Shown piece after piece: positions 35,422-49,036 of a DNA stretch of 64,000 nucleotides (positions are counted from its first letter, which is position 1; every line of letters starts with the position of its first letter). The DNA is from Diaporthe sp. PMI_573. Taxonomy: Eukaryota; Ascomycota; Sordariomycetes; Diaporthales; Diaporthaceae. The notes below the pieces were generated by a model. It ran no database searches. It was not told where the DNA came from and saw only the letters and a list, made by a program, of their open reading frames with translations. Where the stretch lies: assembly GCA_021399435.1 (NCBI GenBank), contig JAJTUP010000002.1:1488001-1552000 (forward strand), in the 5' to 3' direction. The position numbers and the translations under genes were made by a program.

Positions 35422-38259
35422 GCGTCTTCTCTTCTTTTGTGCTGCATGACAAGTCAACACCGTACTGCATTTGGGATCCGGGCTGGCGTAAATAGGGTTT
35501 ACTGCGAAAGGTCGAGGGGCTACGTTGATTCAGGCTAGATGTTCTTTCCCCTGCTGGGGGGAAAAGAAGTAGCTTCGACTCAGTCAAATCGGATTCTAAT
35601 CCATGGGGTTCACTACATATCACTCGACAAGGCCTGTGACAGCGGCAATGCAATGTGCAGGTCGATGACACGGACGCATCCTTGAAATTGTTGGAATCGT
35701 TCTTAGTGAAGTGGGAGAGCGTGTTCGCCAAATAAAGCCCATGACTCTCCAGTAGACCTGCTTGAGCAGCCTCCAAGAGACTGGAGGACCAAGTCACCCG
35801 TGACCCTGCCGAGACACCGGTACCGGCCGCGAGGCCAGCGTGAGTTCCCTGGTGGGCGGTTGCAGCCGGATTTTGAGGACACTTGACTGCCAGGTAGGGG
35901 TACCTAGTAGAGCGCGAGAAGGGCATGATCCTCAGTCCCATATGGTTGGTACATGTCATCTCTTCCGGGCACGTTACTGCACAATACATGGAATGCCTGC
36001 AAAGTAGACCACAGAGTAGACTATAGGTGCTCGTGTGATCATTGCTAGCCGCGACAACGCCCATCTCGCGAGCCGGCGAGCCTGGAACCTCAGGCACTAC
36101 TGCGGTTACCCACCGGTTTCATCATAGGGCAAAATTCTGCAACACCTTGGGCGAGTTCACGAGTAAGTCGGATGGCGAGAGAGCAGGATCTGAAGGGCAC
36201 CCAAGCTTTTTGCTCTTCGGCGTTTGTGAATCAGGGGGAGGTCTATTCGCCTTCCCAGATCCCGAGATCCCCCAGGACTCCGTGGTTACAATTCAAATTT
36301 AAGGGTCTTTATGAGTCACTGCGACCGTAAACCTTCCACGCTCGCACGGAGATGCAGCGGATTGTCTGCAGCGGCTGGATGGGTGAGAGTTTAGGACGCG
36401 GGCTGCAGACGGCGACGAGCCAAAGGTGACATGGAGGGTTGCAAAGGGTGTCGACGACAGGAAGTGTGGGCCTGATCCATCTTATCACCCAGGGCCCGCT
36501 CTTGAGATAAGGAGATCGGGGGTAGCGAGGACCCGCCCCAACATCATGCAGCACAAGTCCACTACACTTCTCCGTACTGCGATATAGGAACGGCCAATCG
36601 TCAGCCCTGCCAGGAGACGCAGGCAGGTGGTTCGTGGTGTTCAGTTGTGTGCGGGAGGCAAGTGATGGGACGAGGTGGCAAGGTGAAGAGGTGATTGTCA
36701 GCTTGGGACAAAGGGAACACGCTGCAAACATGCCACGAGTCGGGCCTACCTGATGATGACACACCAACCGACATGCGGTCGCAACCATCGAGTCTGGGCT
36801 TTCGGGGGCCATAGCTGGAGGCTGGGACTCCTTCCAAGGTCGAAAGGGGCCAAGACGAAAGGATCACCTGGGTGTGTAGTACAAGGCGCGGGAGCTTATG
36901 TTTGATAAGATTAGTACGTGGGCTCTCGTTTAACTGCGCGACTCGCCAGAAGACGCTTGGATGGCAAATCCAATCTTGCTCCCTCTGTTCCCCCCCCCCC
37001 CGAGAGCAATGAGCTGGCAGGGCTGGATGGACACCGTTATTACTGCCCAGGTGTGTAGGGAGGTGCTCGTCATCTCTGTGAAACGAACGTCACCAGGTAG
37101 CGCTACCGGTTGTGAGCCGGTGAGGGGTAGCCAACTGCAGGTACCTGGACGAGCTGGGTAGGTAGGTAGTCGGGTAGATCTGCTGTCCCTCATCTCAGTC
37201 ACGCTGCTATCTCACTGGTGGGGGTCGACGCTCCGAACGAGCAAGCGACATGTCAACGACATCAGCACAAGCCCAACCCGTCCAGCTGTCTCACCACCCA
37301 CCCCCCCTCCTTTTTGTTGTCTCCTTACCTGCCAGCCTGACTGCCTTCCTCTCTGACCGACAGACAACCGAATCCGCCGGTCCCGCGTCGGGTGTGCCGT
37401 CAGACTGTACAAACCTCTGGCTTGTATGCTGCTCGTAGACTGGGCTCCCTTGCCCTACTCAGCGCCATAACACCACCACATCACACTGCATTGTTGGGGG
37501 CCACCCATCCCATCATTTACTCATCACCACCCCTCCTTCTTGTCTATCCGGTTTCCCCTGGGCACGCTCCCGCTACAGAATACTATACACGTGGTGCTTG
37601 TCTCTGTAGAAGACACGGCGCGACCCCGTGCTTCTCTACTCGGCCTTTTGACGAACCGCTTTGCTCTCTCCTACTGTTGCTGTCACAGCATCCACTTCAA
37701 ACTTCAGCGCTCCCAGGGTGCTCTTCGACCGGAGCCCTTTAGTCATTCTTGGTGCTCTTGACGACATCCTTACCAGGTCCCTGGTCCCGAATTACGCCCG
37801 TACAAACCCGACATAGCTACGTGCTTTAGTCGGTTCCGTTCGATCCTGTCTCCACTCTCAGTCCCTTCTTCGACGGCGAAAGTGGCTCTCTGACACCACT
37901 GTCGCCCTTCCGCGTCGCTTGGGTGCGCATCACTCACTTATAGCCGCCTCCGTGGGACGGAGGACGACGGGTAGAGCACGATCCACTCATCATGCCATCT
38001 CGCTCCTAAATATCGCCTCTCTCACTTGGCACAGCAGTTTGCTGCCTGTCTTCAACATCAGATTCCGACACATACTTGAAGCACTTGCGTCTGTTGCGAT
38101 CGGTAGCCCTGCGACACGGTATTGCGCGCTCCACCAAGAGCGAGATCGCCGTATCCGTCCCGCCTCCTTATCTAAACCCCTGGGCTCCTCAACCCCGCGA
38201 CTGCTATATCACTCCCTGATCTATCTAATTATTTCCACATACACACCATATTGAACAGA
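35422..38259. other. Intergenic, no supported gene
   Basis: Contains the uL16 3' region and, to the right, the promoter and probably a C/T-rich 5' UTR of the gene starting at 38260. Only motif-free frames were seen. A run of C residues lies near 36991-37000. Confidence 0.5.
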
Positions 38260-40152
38260 ATGGCCTTCCATCAACCTACGAGACAAGTCGCACGGCGCAC
38301 TTCACATGCAGTCGCCCCGAACTCGACGGATCTAGAGGCGCTAGCGCCTCGCCCTCCACTTACACAGTCGCGCGATGAATCGCAAACATGGGTTTTGTTC
38401 TCCCCTGCCACCGACTCTGGGACCTCTGTGTCCTATCTGTCGTCGATGCAAGATGAGCAGCCCACACCTGGCCGGTCAAGGATAAGCGACATTGGAAGCT
38501 TACAAACAATCGCACACTCCGACAACCTCTATTCCGAACCTGCCAACTCCGACGTTCTCGAGGAAGACGACGCCATCGAGGACGATGCCGAGTTCGACAG
38601 TCTAGACAGTCACTTGCCAGACTTCCTGCATAGGGGTCAGCAAGGAGGAAACACACAGTCTACCACCATCTTCCCAGGACACGATGGGCTGGGCAGTTTC
38701 AGACTCAACACCCAAGGGTTAGCTACAGAAATGCAGGAGACGATATATCAATTTGAGCGTTACAATCCCCGCAGGGTGAAGAAACGACGAGAGAGCCTTG
38801 AGCTCGGACAGCTCGCCTTGGAGAGCGAGGAGGCGCAGGAAGCCGATAGAAGGCAGCGCATCGAGGAATGGCGCCTCGAGCAGAGCCGGGTACTACTACA
38901 AGAGATACAGAAGGAAACAAGACGCAGGAGAGAGTCGACTGTGTCTGCGCTGACAGGCGGGCTCAGAAGAGGCAGCCAAGCACTTGTGGAGGCTGAGGCC
39001 GAGGATGCAGCGCTGAGCACGGCTGGCGACCCGACTCCCGATGCCTCCATGGCGGGGACGGAGTGGCACGACCAGGACGCATCTGAGATGGATCTCGGCG
39101 CAGGAGAGACCGAAGAAGCGGGTTATTGGACGCGTATTACACGAAGCTTCATTCGTGACTTGATGGGCATCGACGACAAGCTTCTGTGCGTGCTTTTCGG
39201 CGAGGCACTCCCTGAGGATATGGATCTAGACACAGACGATCTGTCATCCACGCCTCGGGCCGCTGCACCTGGAGGCAGTGTGGCAGATTCCGAGTCATCT
39301 TGGCAACTTCAACTCCTCGATAGGATGGCCCAGGAGCTTGGCGATCTAGTCAACCAGCTGTCCGCTCACCCGCACCCAGGAGCCTTCTCGACATATACGC
39401 GTATGCAGCAGATGCCGCTGCCTTATGCGGGACTGCCTGTCATTCCCGAAGCTGCGGCTGCGCCTGCACAATATGCTTCCATGCAGGCCGTGCCGACGGC
39501 CACTGAGCCGAGCGAGGCCAAGAGGCATGCTCCTTCGCGGAGGTCTTCGAATGCCGAAGAGAGCGCGATGCCTTCCATGCCTAAATTCCAGCCGACGCTG
39601 CAGGCAGTCCCCCATGCACAACCGATGGACATACCCAGGACAAAAGCTGCAGATGGTCCAGGCGAGGCATCTGGATCGGAGAAGCTCACGGGTAATTTCA
39701 CCCAACAAGAGTGGGAGCAAGATCTAGACATCAAGCTCGTCTTCCGCTATCTGCGCAACCGATTTACCTCGTCTCGCGCCGCGGCCGCGAACCCATCCGG
39801 GCACTCACAAGCACACCCCCACAATACATCCTCCGCTCAAGATGCGGCAGCAAGGGCAGCAGCCCGCGTCAGACAACATCACCCTCTCGTCCGCGGCGTT
39901 CACGCCCATCAAAGACGAACGTCTTTCAAGGTCAGCGTGCCGGCAGGTGCGCAAGGCCAACTCGTTAGGCACGCCAGCAGCTGCGCCAGCCAGAGTACCA
40001 AGAGGAGTGGGCGGCGTGGAAGCGTGAGTGTCTCGTCGAGACACTCTAGCAGACATTACTGGGACATTGGCGCTCGTGACGGCGCGGGCAGCATTGGTAC
40101 TGGAAGCATGATCACCAGCACAGGGCCGATGGGGAGTTGGGGAGAGGTCTAA
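38260..40152 (+). CDS. Disordered protein of unknown function, 630 residues
   Basis: Single exon. The first ATG of the frame is at 38260 (MAFHQPTRQV). The upstream codon at 38251 is TTG, so I start at the ATG. I do not recognise a named family. Visible parts: an acidic segment near 100-120 (VLEEDDAIEDDAEFDSLDSH), a charged coiled-coil-like helix at about 165-235 (RVKKRRESLELGQLALESEE and QRIEEWRLEQSRVLLQEIQK), and a short, apparently folded and hydrophobic block around 289-318 (YWTRITRSFIRDLMGIDDKL then LCVLFGEALPED) that would be the best search seed. A second one near 490-505 reads EWEQDLDIKLVFRYLRNRF. The C-terminal 120 residues are basic, rich in Ser, His, Arg and Ala. There is no signal peptide or membrane span. 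Continuous frame and codon bias support a real gene. Confidence 0.8.
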   Translation: MAFHQPTRQVARRTSHAVAPNSTDLEALAPRPPLTQSRDESQTWVLFSPATDSGTSVSYLSSMQDEQPTPGRSRISDIGSLQTIAHSDNLYSEPANSDVLEEDDAIEDDAEFDSLDSHLPDFLHRGQQGGNTQSTTIFPGHDGLGSFRLNTQGLATEMQETIYQFERYNPRRVKKRRESLELGQLALESEEAQEADRRQRIEEWRLEQSRVLLQEIQKETRRRRESTVSALTGGLRRGSQALVEAEAEDAALSTAGDPTPDASMAGTEWHDQDASEMDLGAGETEEAGYWTRITRSFIRDLMGIDDKLLCVLFGEALPEDMDLDTDDLSSTPRAAAPGGSVADSESSWQLQLLDRMAQELGDLVNQLSAHPHPGAFSTYTRMQQMPLPYAGLPVIPEAAAAPAQYASMQAVPTATEPSEAKRHAPSRRSSNAEESAMPSMPKFQPTLQAVPHAQPMDIPRTKAADGPGEASGSEKLTGNFTQQEWEQDLDIKLVFRYLRNRFTSSRAAAANPSGHSQAHPHNTSSAQDAAARAAARVRQHHPLVRGVHAHQRRTSFKVSVPAGAQGQLVRHASSCASQSTKRSGRRGSVSVSSRHSSRHYWDIGARDGAGSIGTGSMITSTGPMGSWGEV

Positions 40153-40734
40153 CTAAGGACGGCTTGGAGATAAGTGTGTACGATTACCGGTGGGATGATA
40201 ATGACGGCATAGCTCGGTGAAAGGCGCCCCTGGTTTTTTCTTTTTTTGTTCTTTCTTGACCTACACAAGGCCGATGGCGGGTGTTTCGCCGGCCGGCCGG
40301 GTGTGGATGGATGGATGGATATACACGGGGGGAATAAATGAAAGCAGCATAAACCTACCTCATCTTGGGGCATACAATAGCATAGATTTAGCTCGAGTAC
40401 TTTGAGATATCCCAACACCAGTGACTCATTGCTCTGTTCGTATGAAGCTTCTCTTGTTCATTTAGCTGGACGAGACTAAATACTGGTGTCAAGCGAGCAA
40501 GGGGAAAGAAAGTAGCAGGCACGGATGTTCTAACCTTTCTTCTGTTTGATTTCTCGATCCGGTTTGAGGGCTCGTTTCGTCCCCTAGGTATCATGAAATT
40601 ACCATAAAACCAAGCAAAAGCTCTTTCCCGCGCCACATTATCCAGACCTTAACGCCGATACGATGAATCAATTGAACTCCTTCTTCCAACATTGGAGAGC
40701 GCCATGCCAAAATGGATCAGGCCGGGCTGTCCGC
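40153..40734. other. Convergent intergenic region
   Basis: Lies between the 3' ends of the gene at 38260-40152 and DIM1, and probably holds both 3' UTRs. It contains (GGAT)4 at 40305-40320. Confidence 0.6.
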
Positions 40735-43073
<2,339 letters not shown>

Positions 43074-44849
43074 ATGTCGATCCGTATTGCTTTGGCAAAC
43101 CCGCCCGAGTTCTATACCAACCTTGATGCCATTTCCGGAAAGATAATTCTGGGCATCAGCCGGCCCGAGCAAATCGGCGCGGTCATCGTCAAACTCGAAG
43201 GCGAGTCCAAAACAGCCCTGGGTGCTCCGGATGCAACAGACCTCCCGTTGGGGGCCCCAAGTCGACGAAGGGCTACTGTCGCGGAAAACTCTCAGACCCT
43301 TCATGAGAACCACAAGATCCTCTACAAAGTACAGCAGGTATTTCCTGGCGACAATGTTCCCGCCTATGCTACTCCGGTCGTCCTCAATCCAGGTCAACAT
43401 GAGTGGCCATTCAGTTTCAAAGTCCCATTCAATAATGCCTGTGGCGATCCCAACGCAATGGTCAAGATTGGCGGTCTGGCTGGGGCTGGGGGGTTTGCTG
43501 GCCCGAGTTTCTTCGGCATGGGCGGTATCAGGTTAATGGACGGAAGCAAGCAGCTGCTCTACCCACACGTTACGAAGACACTGCCTCCGAGCTTCACCGG
43601 CTTCCCGAGGGAGGCAGAGATCAGGTATTATGTCAAGGTGACAATCCAACGGCCAGGTCTTTTCCGGGAGAACATCAGGCACCAGCTCGGCTTCAAATTT
43701 ATGCCTATCGAGCCACCACGCCCGCCAACTACGAATCAGGAGGGGTATGCTCGACGCCCATTCACATTTACTCCCAAGAGCCCTGGGAGTAATGGCAAAT
43801 CACAGTCACAACCACAACAGAAGAGGCAATCCGTGTTCAGCCGCAAGCAAAGTTCGAATGGCCTTGGAACAAATGGCTCGTCCTCTTTCAGCCCGGAACA
43901 GCCTCCATCAATTGAGATCTCTGCACGACTACCACATCCTGCGATTCTCACCTGTAATAAACCCATCCCGCTCCGTCTTCTCGCCAAAAAGCTCGTGGAA
44001 ACCAGTGCAGAATGCTACTTGGTATCATTCCAGATCGACCTTGTCGGCTCCACCATTGTCCGATGTCAAGACCTTGTCAACACGGAGACAACACGCTGGG
44101 TGGTCGCCACTCGCCATGGCCTCGCAATTCCACTCCAGAAGGGGCCCGGCGATGCTGTCGGCACTGAAACAGAAGTCAGCAACGTTTTGTGGAACAACTC
44201 GCCCCTACCCAACACCGTCATGCCGGGTTTTATCACTTGCAATCTCAAGAGAACATACTCATTAGAACTCAAACTCGGTATAAGCTGGGGCAGACCACCA
44301 GGAGCGACGGCGGCCATCCCAGATGAGGCGTCCTCGCTTTCTTCTCTGCCATCGGTGATGAAAATGGGAAAGTCCAAAGGCAAGGGAAAGGATGCCTCGT
44401 ACAATCTCGCGCAAACCATGTTCCTGCCGCTACACTTCAGCTCAGTCCAGGTGTATTCTGGTCTCGAACCACCGCCAGGCCTAGCTGAGGCCGCCATGAA
44501 GGGCCGCAGACAACAAACTCAGCAGAGACCGCCCGCCCGGCCCAGCCAGTCCGCGCCGTCACTCCCGCCGCGACAGGAACGGCCACACGACCCGCTCTAC
44601 CCGCCGCAGCTCCGGCCTGGCCAGACACCCACACAAGCTCATACGCAGGCACAAGGTGCCGGGGCTTCTACCGCCGGTGGAAATCCCTCCGCGGAGGCCC
44701 CGCCGGCTTATGACGACGCACCGCCGAGTTATGATGATGCGATGGCTGATGCGATGGTAGAGCCTGTTGTTCCAGACGGCCGCACGAGGCCGGCGTGGAG
44801 TGGGGTGACGAACGAGAACTCCCCTGATACCTTGCCAGGGAAGAGTTGA
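43074..44849 (+). CDS. Alpha-arrestin (ART-type ubiquitin-ligase adaptor)
   Basis: Single exon of 591 residues. Fungal alpha-arrestins recruit the Rsp5/NEDD4-type ligase to plasma-membrane transporters and so cause their endocytosis. The N-terminal arrestin sandwich is visible from IRIALANPPEFYTNLDAISG through KIILGISRPEQIGAVIVKLE to LNPGQHEWPFSFKVP (about 118-132) and AEIRYYVKVTIQRPGLF. The C-terminal arrestin half follows a Gln/Ser-rich linker, with ISARLPHPAILTCNKPIPLR and VMPGFITCNLKRTYSLELKL. The tail is Pro/Gln-rich and carries two PPxY motifs, PPAY at 543-546 and PPSY at 550-553, the WW-domain ligands expected for Rsp5. I cannot say which yeast ART it matches best. Basic residues at GKSKGKGKD could be phosphorylation or ubiquitin sites. 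Confidence 0.88.
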   Translation: MSIRIALANPPEFYTNLDAISGKIILGISRPEQIGAVIVKLEGESKTALGAPDATDLPLGAPSRRRATVAENSQTLHENHKILYKVQQVFPGDNVPAYATPVVLNPGQHEWPFSFKVPFNNACGDPNAMVKIGGLAGAGGFAGPSFFGMGGIRLMDGSKQLLYPHVTKTLPPSFTGFPREAEIRYYVKVTIQRPGLFRENIRHQLGFKFMPIEPPRPPTTNQEGYARRPFTFTPKSPGSNGKSQSQPQQKRQSVFSRKQSSNGLGTNGSSSFSPEQPPSIEISARLPHPAILTCNKPIPLRLLAKKLVETSAECYLVSFQIDLVGSTIVRCQDLVNTETTRWVVATRHGLAIPLQKGPGDAVGTETEVSNVLWNNSPLPNTVMPGFITCNLKRTYSLELKLGISWGRPPGATAAIPDEASSLSSLPSVMKMGKSKGKGKDASYNLAQTMFLPLHFSSVQVYSGLEPPPGLAEAAMKGRRQQTQQRPPARPSQSAPSLPPRQERPHDPLYPPQLRPGQTPTQAHTQAQGAGASTAGGNPSAEAPPAYDDAPPSYDDAMADAMVEPVVPDGRTRPAWSGVTNENSPDTLPGKS

Positions 44850-45838
44850 TAGAATTTTAATAATGTGTAGCCTTCATACTTCATATTAATCACACGATTT
44901 ACGGCTTTCAGAACTGGTTCCTTCCGCTCTGCTCATCCTGGTTCGAGGCGACTCTCCTATGTTGTTGCAGATCAAGAACTCGAATCCAACGCCCATGAAG
45001 CTATACATTGTTGACCATGGTTTCAACATGCAGCTGGCCTTTAGTGGGTCAAGCTGTACTATGTTAGAAGTTCTCCCATGGAACTTGCGCAGGGGTGTCG
45101 TATTTTAGATGGATCGGAATTACCAGTCCATTGCATGGATCCATTCTACTCAATGTTAGGTGCTGCCCATAACAGTGATGTGATGTGTCTCCCGGTGGTG
45201 CTGCCTGATTTCACAAACCATCAATGGATATCAATGCCTTCTTGTCGGGCAACAGGGACCACAATCCTTCTCAATAGTTCCACTTACACACATCCTCTCC
45301 TGCCCCCCTGGGCATTCACCATCAATGGAAGATGCACCTTGTCCACAACGGTGATACTCGCAGCCCCGTTTGTCGTAGGGCCAAGGCGGGCACAGTTCCT
45401 TGATGAATCAGCTTCATTCCACCTGATTCTTCAATTGAAGTTGTGGTCAACCCATCGGAATGAATTTTCTACTTATGACTACACTATCAGGAACACATAG
45501 TGACTCCAGGCCAAGGACTGGACGAACTCCTACGAGTTCGACCGTGACATCGAATGGGGGACGCAAGTGAATAAGCGGCTCACACGGACATAAAAAGGGC
45601 AATTGTTGGCTCTTCTGCAGTTAGATCCTGGCCGACAGTTCACTTTGAAAACAAAAATCGTACATTTTGCCAGACACAGTCGTCTCTTCCACGTCAACGC
45701 TTCTAGTTTTACTCCAAGCGCCAAATTTGGGTGAGCATCAACCTGACACCATACAAATATCTAAAGAGTCCTGAAAATGAATCCAGGTAAACAGGTCCAG
45801 GAGCTCGCAGTGCAACCAAAAAATACCTGCTTCATATC
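44850..45838. other. Intergenic, no supported gene
   Basis: Contains the alpha-arrestin 3' end. A 140-codon frame at 45078-45500 has no motif and was not accepted. Confidence 0.45.
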
Positions 45839-46477
45839 ATGGCGCTTCGACGGCGAAAGCTTGCAGAGTTTCGCCCCCTGGACGGCGACGACACCAGAGA
45901 AACCGACACTTGCGATCTCGAAGACGAAATTTACTACGAATATCCTAAACAAAAGGAATGCACCCTGGCTGGCCGGGACTTTCAATGGGCTGAAGCCGCA
46001 ATCGAACCATGTGGAGAGAGAAAAGGTACCTTCTATGTTTACAAATGGGGCACCAAATTTATTGATCTTAATGACTATGTCGATATCTGGAGTCATGGAC
46101 GACTGCTTTTCTCCGTCAGACGTCTTGGACATGGCGATGGAGAGATCATGGGACTGAATTTTACTGTCTCGAATCGATGTCTCGATTTCTTATGGTTCCC
46201 AGCTCAGAGAAATCCAATACTGACGAACCGTATTATTTTTAGGATTGGAACCAGCGATATCAAGAACATCCTAGAGGCCATCACAAAGAGAGATAATTTG
46301 CGTGGCCAGGGCAACGCGATGAAGAGACTACCCATTGTCTCGGGAATCATGACCTACCTCGGTCCAAACGAGTCCGACGTCAACCTCGAGTGGACTGTGT
46401 GGTTGAATGAATATTACGACCATTCCAAAACTTGCACCTCCAGGGGCGAGATGAGTGAGATCATGGTGCAGGAGTAA
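45839..46477 (+). CDS. Orphan hypothetical protein, 212 residues
   Basis: Single open frame starting at the ATG at 45839. The sequence has ordinary globular composition, with patches such as CTLAGRDFQWAEAAIEPCGE, TFYVYKWGTKFIDLNDYVDI, LDFLWFPAQRNPILTNRIIF and VNLEWTVWLNEYYDHSK. I recognise no family, signal peptide or membrane segment. Part of it (45839-46157) is also open in the +1 frame relative to it (a 126-codon frame from 45777), so the choice of frame near the N-terminus is not certain. The C-terminal half is open only in the frame given here, which favours it. The local base composition is more AT-rich than the housekeeping genes nearby. It could be a lineage-specific gene. Confidence 0.45.
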   Translation: MALRRRKLAEFRPLDGDDTRETDTCDLEDEIYYEYPKQKECTLAGRDFQWAEAAIEPCGERKGTFYVYKWGTKFIDLNDYVDIWSHGRLLFSVRRLGHGDGEIMGLNFTVSNRCLDFLWFPAQRNPILTNRIIFRIGTSDIKNILEAITKRDNLRGQGNAMKRLPIVSGIMTYLGPNESDVNLEWTVWLNEYYDHSKTCTSRGEMSEIMVQE

Positions 46478-46957
46478 GGAGTAAGGAGGACCTGAAAATT
46501 TTCCCTGAGTTGGGTGTAGAATAAAAAAGATCCATGCATTCCAGGGGGGCAACAGAGCGAAGGGAAGGCAAGAAAATGGTGTCGGGCTGAAAATTGCAAC
46601 ATGTCTGTGGTCAGAAAGCAAAGAAACGACATATGCATCGTTCTTCACCATTTCTTGTACTTCGGAGCTAGCGCATCCATATATCTGACATCCTCCATGA
46701 TTAGGCTCTTCCTTCTGATGGTTGCCCATGTACAAGAAAGTTCCAATGATGGTGGCCTTTCAGCGTCTCATAACAGAAGATAGGGATTAAGACTCATGGA
46801 AATTATTTAGTCAGACACAAGGGAAAAGATGGGTACTGCTGTATGAAAAATATCGCCAGCTCACATAACTCATCGACTAGAGAACCAAAACCAAGGAAAT
46901 CCATTTCCAAGACATCCACAATAAGACATCACCTAGCATCGACCATACCTAGATATT
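46478..46957. other. Convergent intergenic region
   Basis: Between the orphan frame and the 3' end of the Baeyer-Villiger monooxygenase gene. No coding region seen. Confidence 0.5.
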
Positions 46958-49036
46958 TCAGGTCCTGACAACTATTCCTGCCATCTGCCCTTCAGATCTC
47001 CAGCCATCTAAGACCTTCCGGAATGCGGGAAGCCCTCTCATGTAGGTCGCGGCCCGCCTCCTTTTCAATTCTTCTTCCTCTGACACAGGCTTCAGAGCCT
47101 CTCCCTCACAATTGAAGAATCCCGGTGTACATACAGCAATAGGAGCAGCAAATAGATCGTACTTGAGAATCTCGGCTGTCCAAGACTCTTCTGCCTCCTC
47201 GCTGGGCTCAATAGCTACCAGTCGGCTGGCGTCACCAGCCCTTCTGAGAGCCTCGGTGATAATGTAAGCCGCATGGCGGGCGAGGGAGTCAAGACCGCCT
47301 GTGTTGTTTGAGCTTACACCATGCTGGCACATACCACTCAGAAACATATTTGGAAACGAGTGTGTCATTGAGCCAAACATTGTAGCGGCTCCCTTGGCTG
47401 CCCACTTATCTGCCATTGGGATTGAGTCACGGCCTTTCAATTTGCTCAATTCAGCGAACATTCACGCAAACTCAGAGGTTGCCCATACATACCGACGATG
47501 ATTGTGTTAGATCTCCACCCCGGGTCCGGATCTTGAAGATTGACGATAGGCCTAAAGCCTGTGCTGAAAACCAGCACGTCGAGCTCGACCTCTTGATCGC
47601 CTGCTATCAGGCCCGTGGGGGAAGCGCCAGTGATGCCCTTTGTGTCAGCTATGTCCACGAGGTGGACATTTGGGCGGTTGAACGTCTCGAGGTAATCGTC
47701 GTGGAAGCCAGGACGCTTGCACCAGGAAGGGTACCAAGGTTTCAGGGCCTCCGCGGTCTGGCGGTCGCGCACTACCTCGTCCACACGGCGGCGGATGCGC
47801 TCCTGGAACGGCGCGTCTTTCTCCATGTAGTCGTTAATGTGCGTCTGAACACGATCTTTCGTCATCACGGGCGCGTCTGACTTGCCCACAAAGGCTGCGA
47901 AAGTTTTCAGCTTCGTCCACCCGTCGGTCATGTATCGCTCGTCGGCTGGGTCTCCTTGAGAGAGCAGCTCCCAGTTCGTTGCCCTTTCCACCTGCCAGCC
48001 TGGCTTGGATGTGATCTGTGTCCTCCATTCAACCTGGTCGGTTGGTTGTTGGCCCCGATAGCCGACAGAAGCTGGTGTTCGCTGGAAAACGTAGAGCTCT
48101 TTCGAGGCTTCAGCGAGCTTTGGTATAGCTTGGATTGCTGTTGGGCCGGTCCCCAGGATGCCGACCTTCTTCCCCTGAAGCTCTGTCATTCGTTGGTCGC
48201 CTGGCGAGCCTCCAGTAATGTTGTAGTTCCAACGGGCAGCGTGGAACATTTGGCCCTTGAAAGATTCGAGACCTGGGACTTTTGGAACCTTCGGGTGGTT
48301 GAGAACGCCATTGCAAAGGCAGAAGAATTGAGCAGAGGCTGTCAAGTTGACTTTCTCATTCCCTGGCCCGCGATTCTGCTCCATGTTGAAAGACCAGCGC
48401 CGGGTCTCATCATTCCACTCAGCTCTTGTGATCGCCGTTCGGAACATTCCTTTATCGGCGAAACTAAAGTGCGTCGCTATTCGCTCGCAATGACCTCTGA
48501 TCTCCTCCCCGTACGAATACCTGTGCTTCGGCATGTAGCCAATTTCTTCTAGCAGAGGCAGGTAAACTGAAGCCTCGGTGTCGCACATTACTCCCGGGTA
48601 CCGATTCCTACCGAGAATCATGTCAGCGCTCTTGCACTCGGGAAAGAGGACGAGGTTAGGCCTACCAGTACCAGGTGCCCCCGAAGCCTCCGGCAACGTC
48701 GACGAGCCGGATATCCTCGGGCTTCACGCCTGCCTCGACTAGACGAGCGGCGAAGAGAATCCCGCCGAAGCCGGCACCAAGAATGATGACCTGCACTTGC
48801 TGACCATCCTCCAACGCTTGTTGCTGAGCGTTCAAAGCATCGTGGTCAACGAACGGGTCATCTGCAAGCGATGAAAAGTACTCAGACTCCTCAAGCTCCT
48901 GATTCTGGGCAAGACCATCCACCCGCTCTCGTCTCTCTTTCTCTTCTAGATACTTGCTGGAAAGTGCCTGGACGTCGATTTTGTCAGGATGCAGGCCGGA
49001 GCCATTTGCAGTTGGCGTGTCTGAGTTTACACCCAT
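46958..49036 (-). CDS. Flavin-dependent Baeyer-Villiger monooxygenase (CHMO-like)
   Basis: Exons 48666-49036, 47489-48607 and 46958-47444 join in frame to 658 residues. The introns are 58 and 44 bp (donors GTAGGC and GTATGG). Type I BVMOs use FAD and NADPH to insert oxygen next to a ketone, giving an ester or lactone. Seen: FAD Rossmann motif LGAGFGG (87-92 core), then [20 protein letters not shown], as in the family. The BVMO fingerprint FKGxxFHxxxW is present as [11 protein letters not shown] (240-250) with His246. The NADPH Rossmann motif is GTGPTA (276-281), followed by [12 protein letters not shown]. The late motif LVFSTGFRP is also present. The N-terminal extension of 80 residues, rich in Glu and helical, is typical of larger fungal BVMOs. 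The substrate cannot be read from the sequence. It neighbours an aldolase and a transporter, but no steroid or polyketide pathway gene. Confidence 0.92.

Noticed and set aside
45078..45500. 140-codon plus-strand frame
   Set aside because: No recognisable motif and no link to the next frame by a plausible intron.
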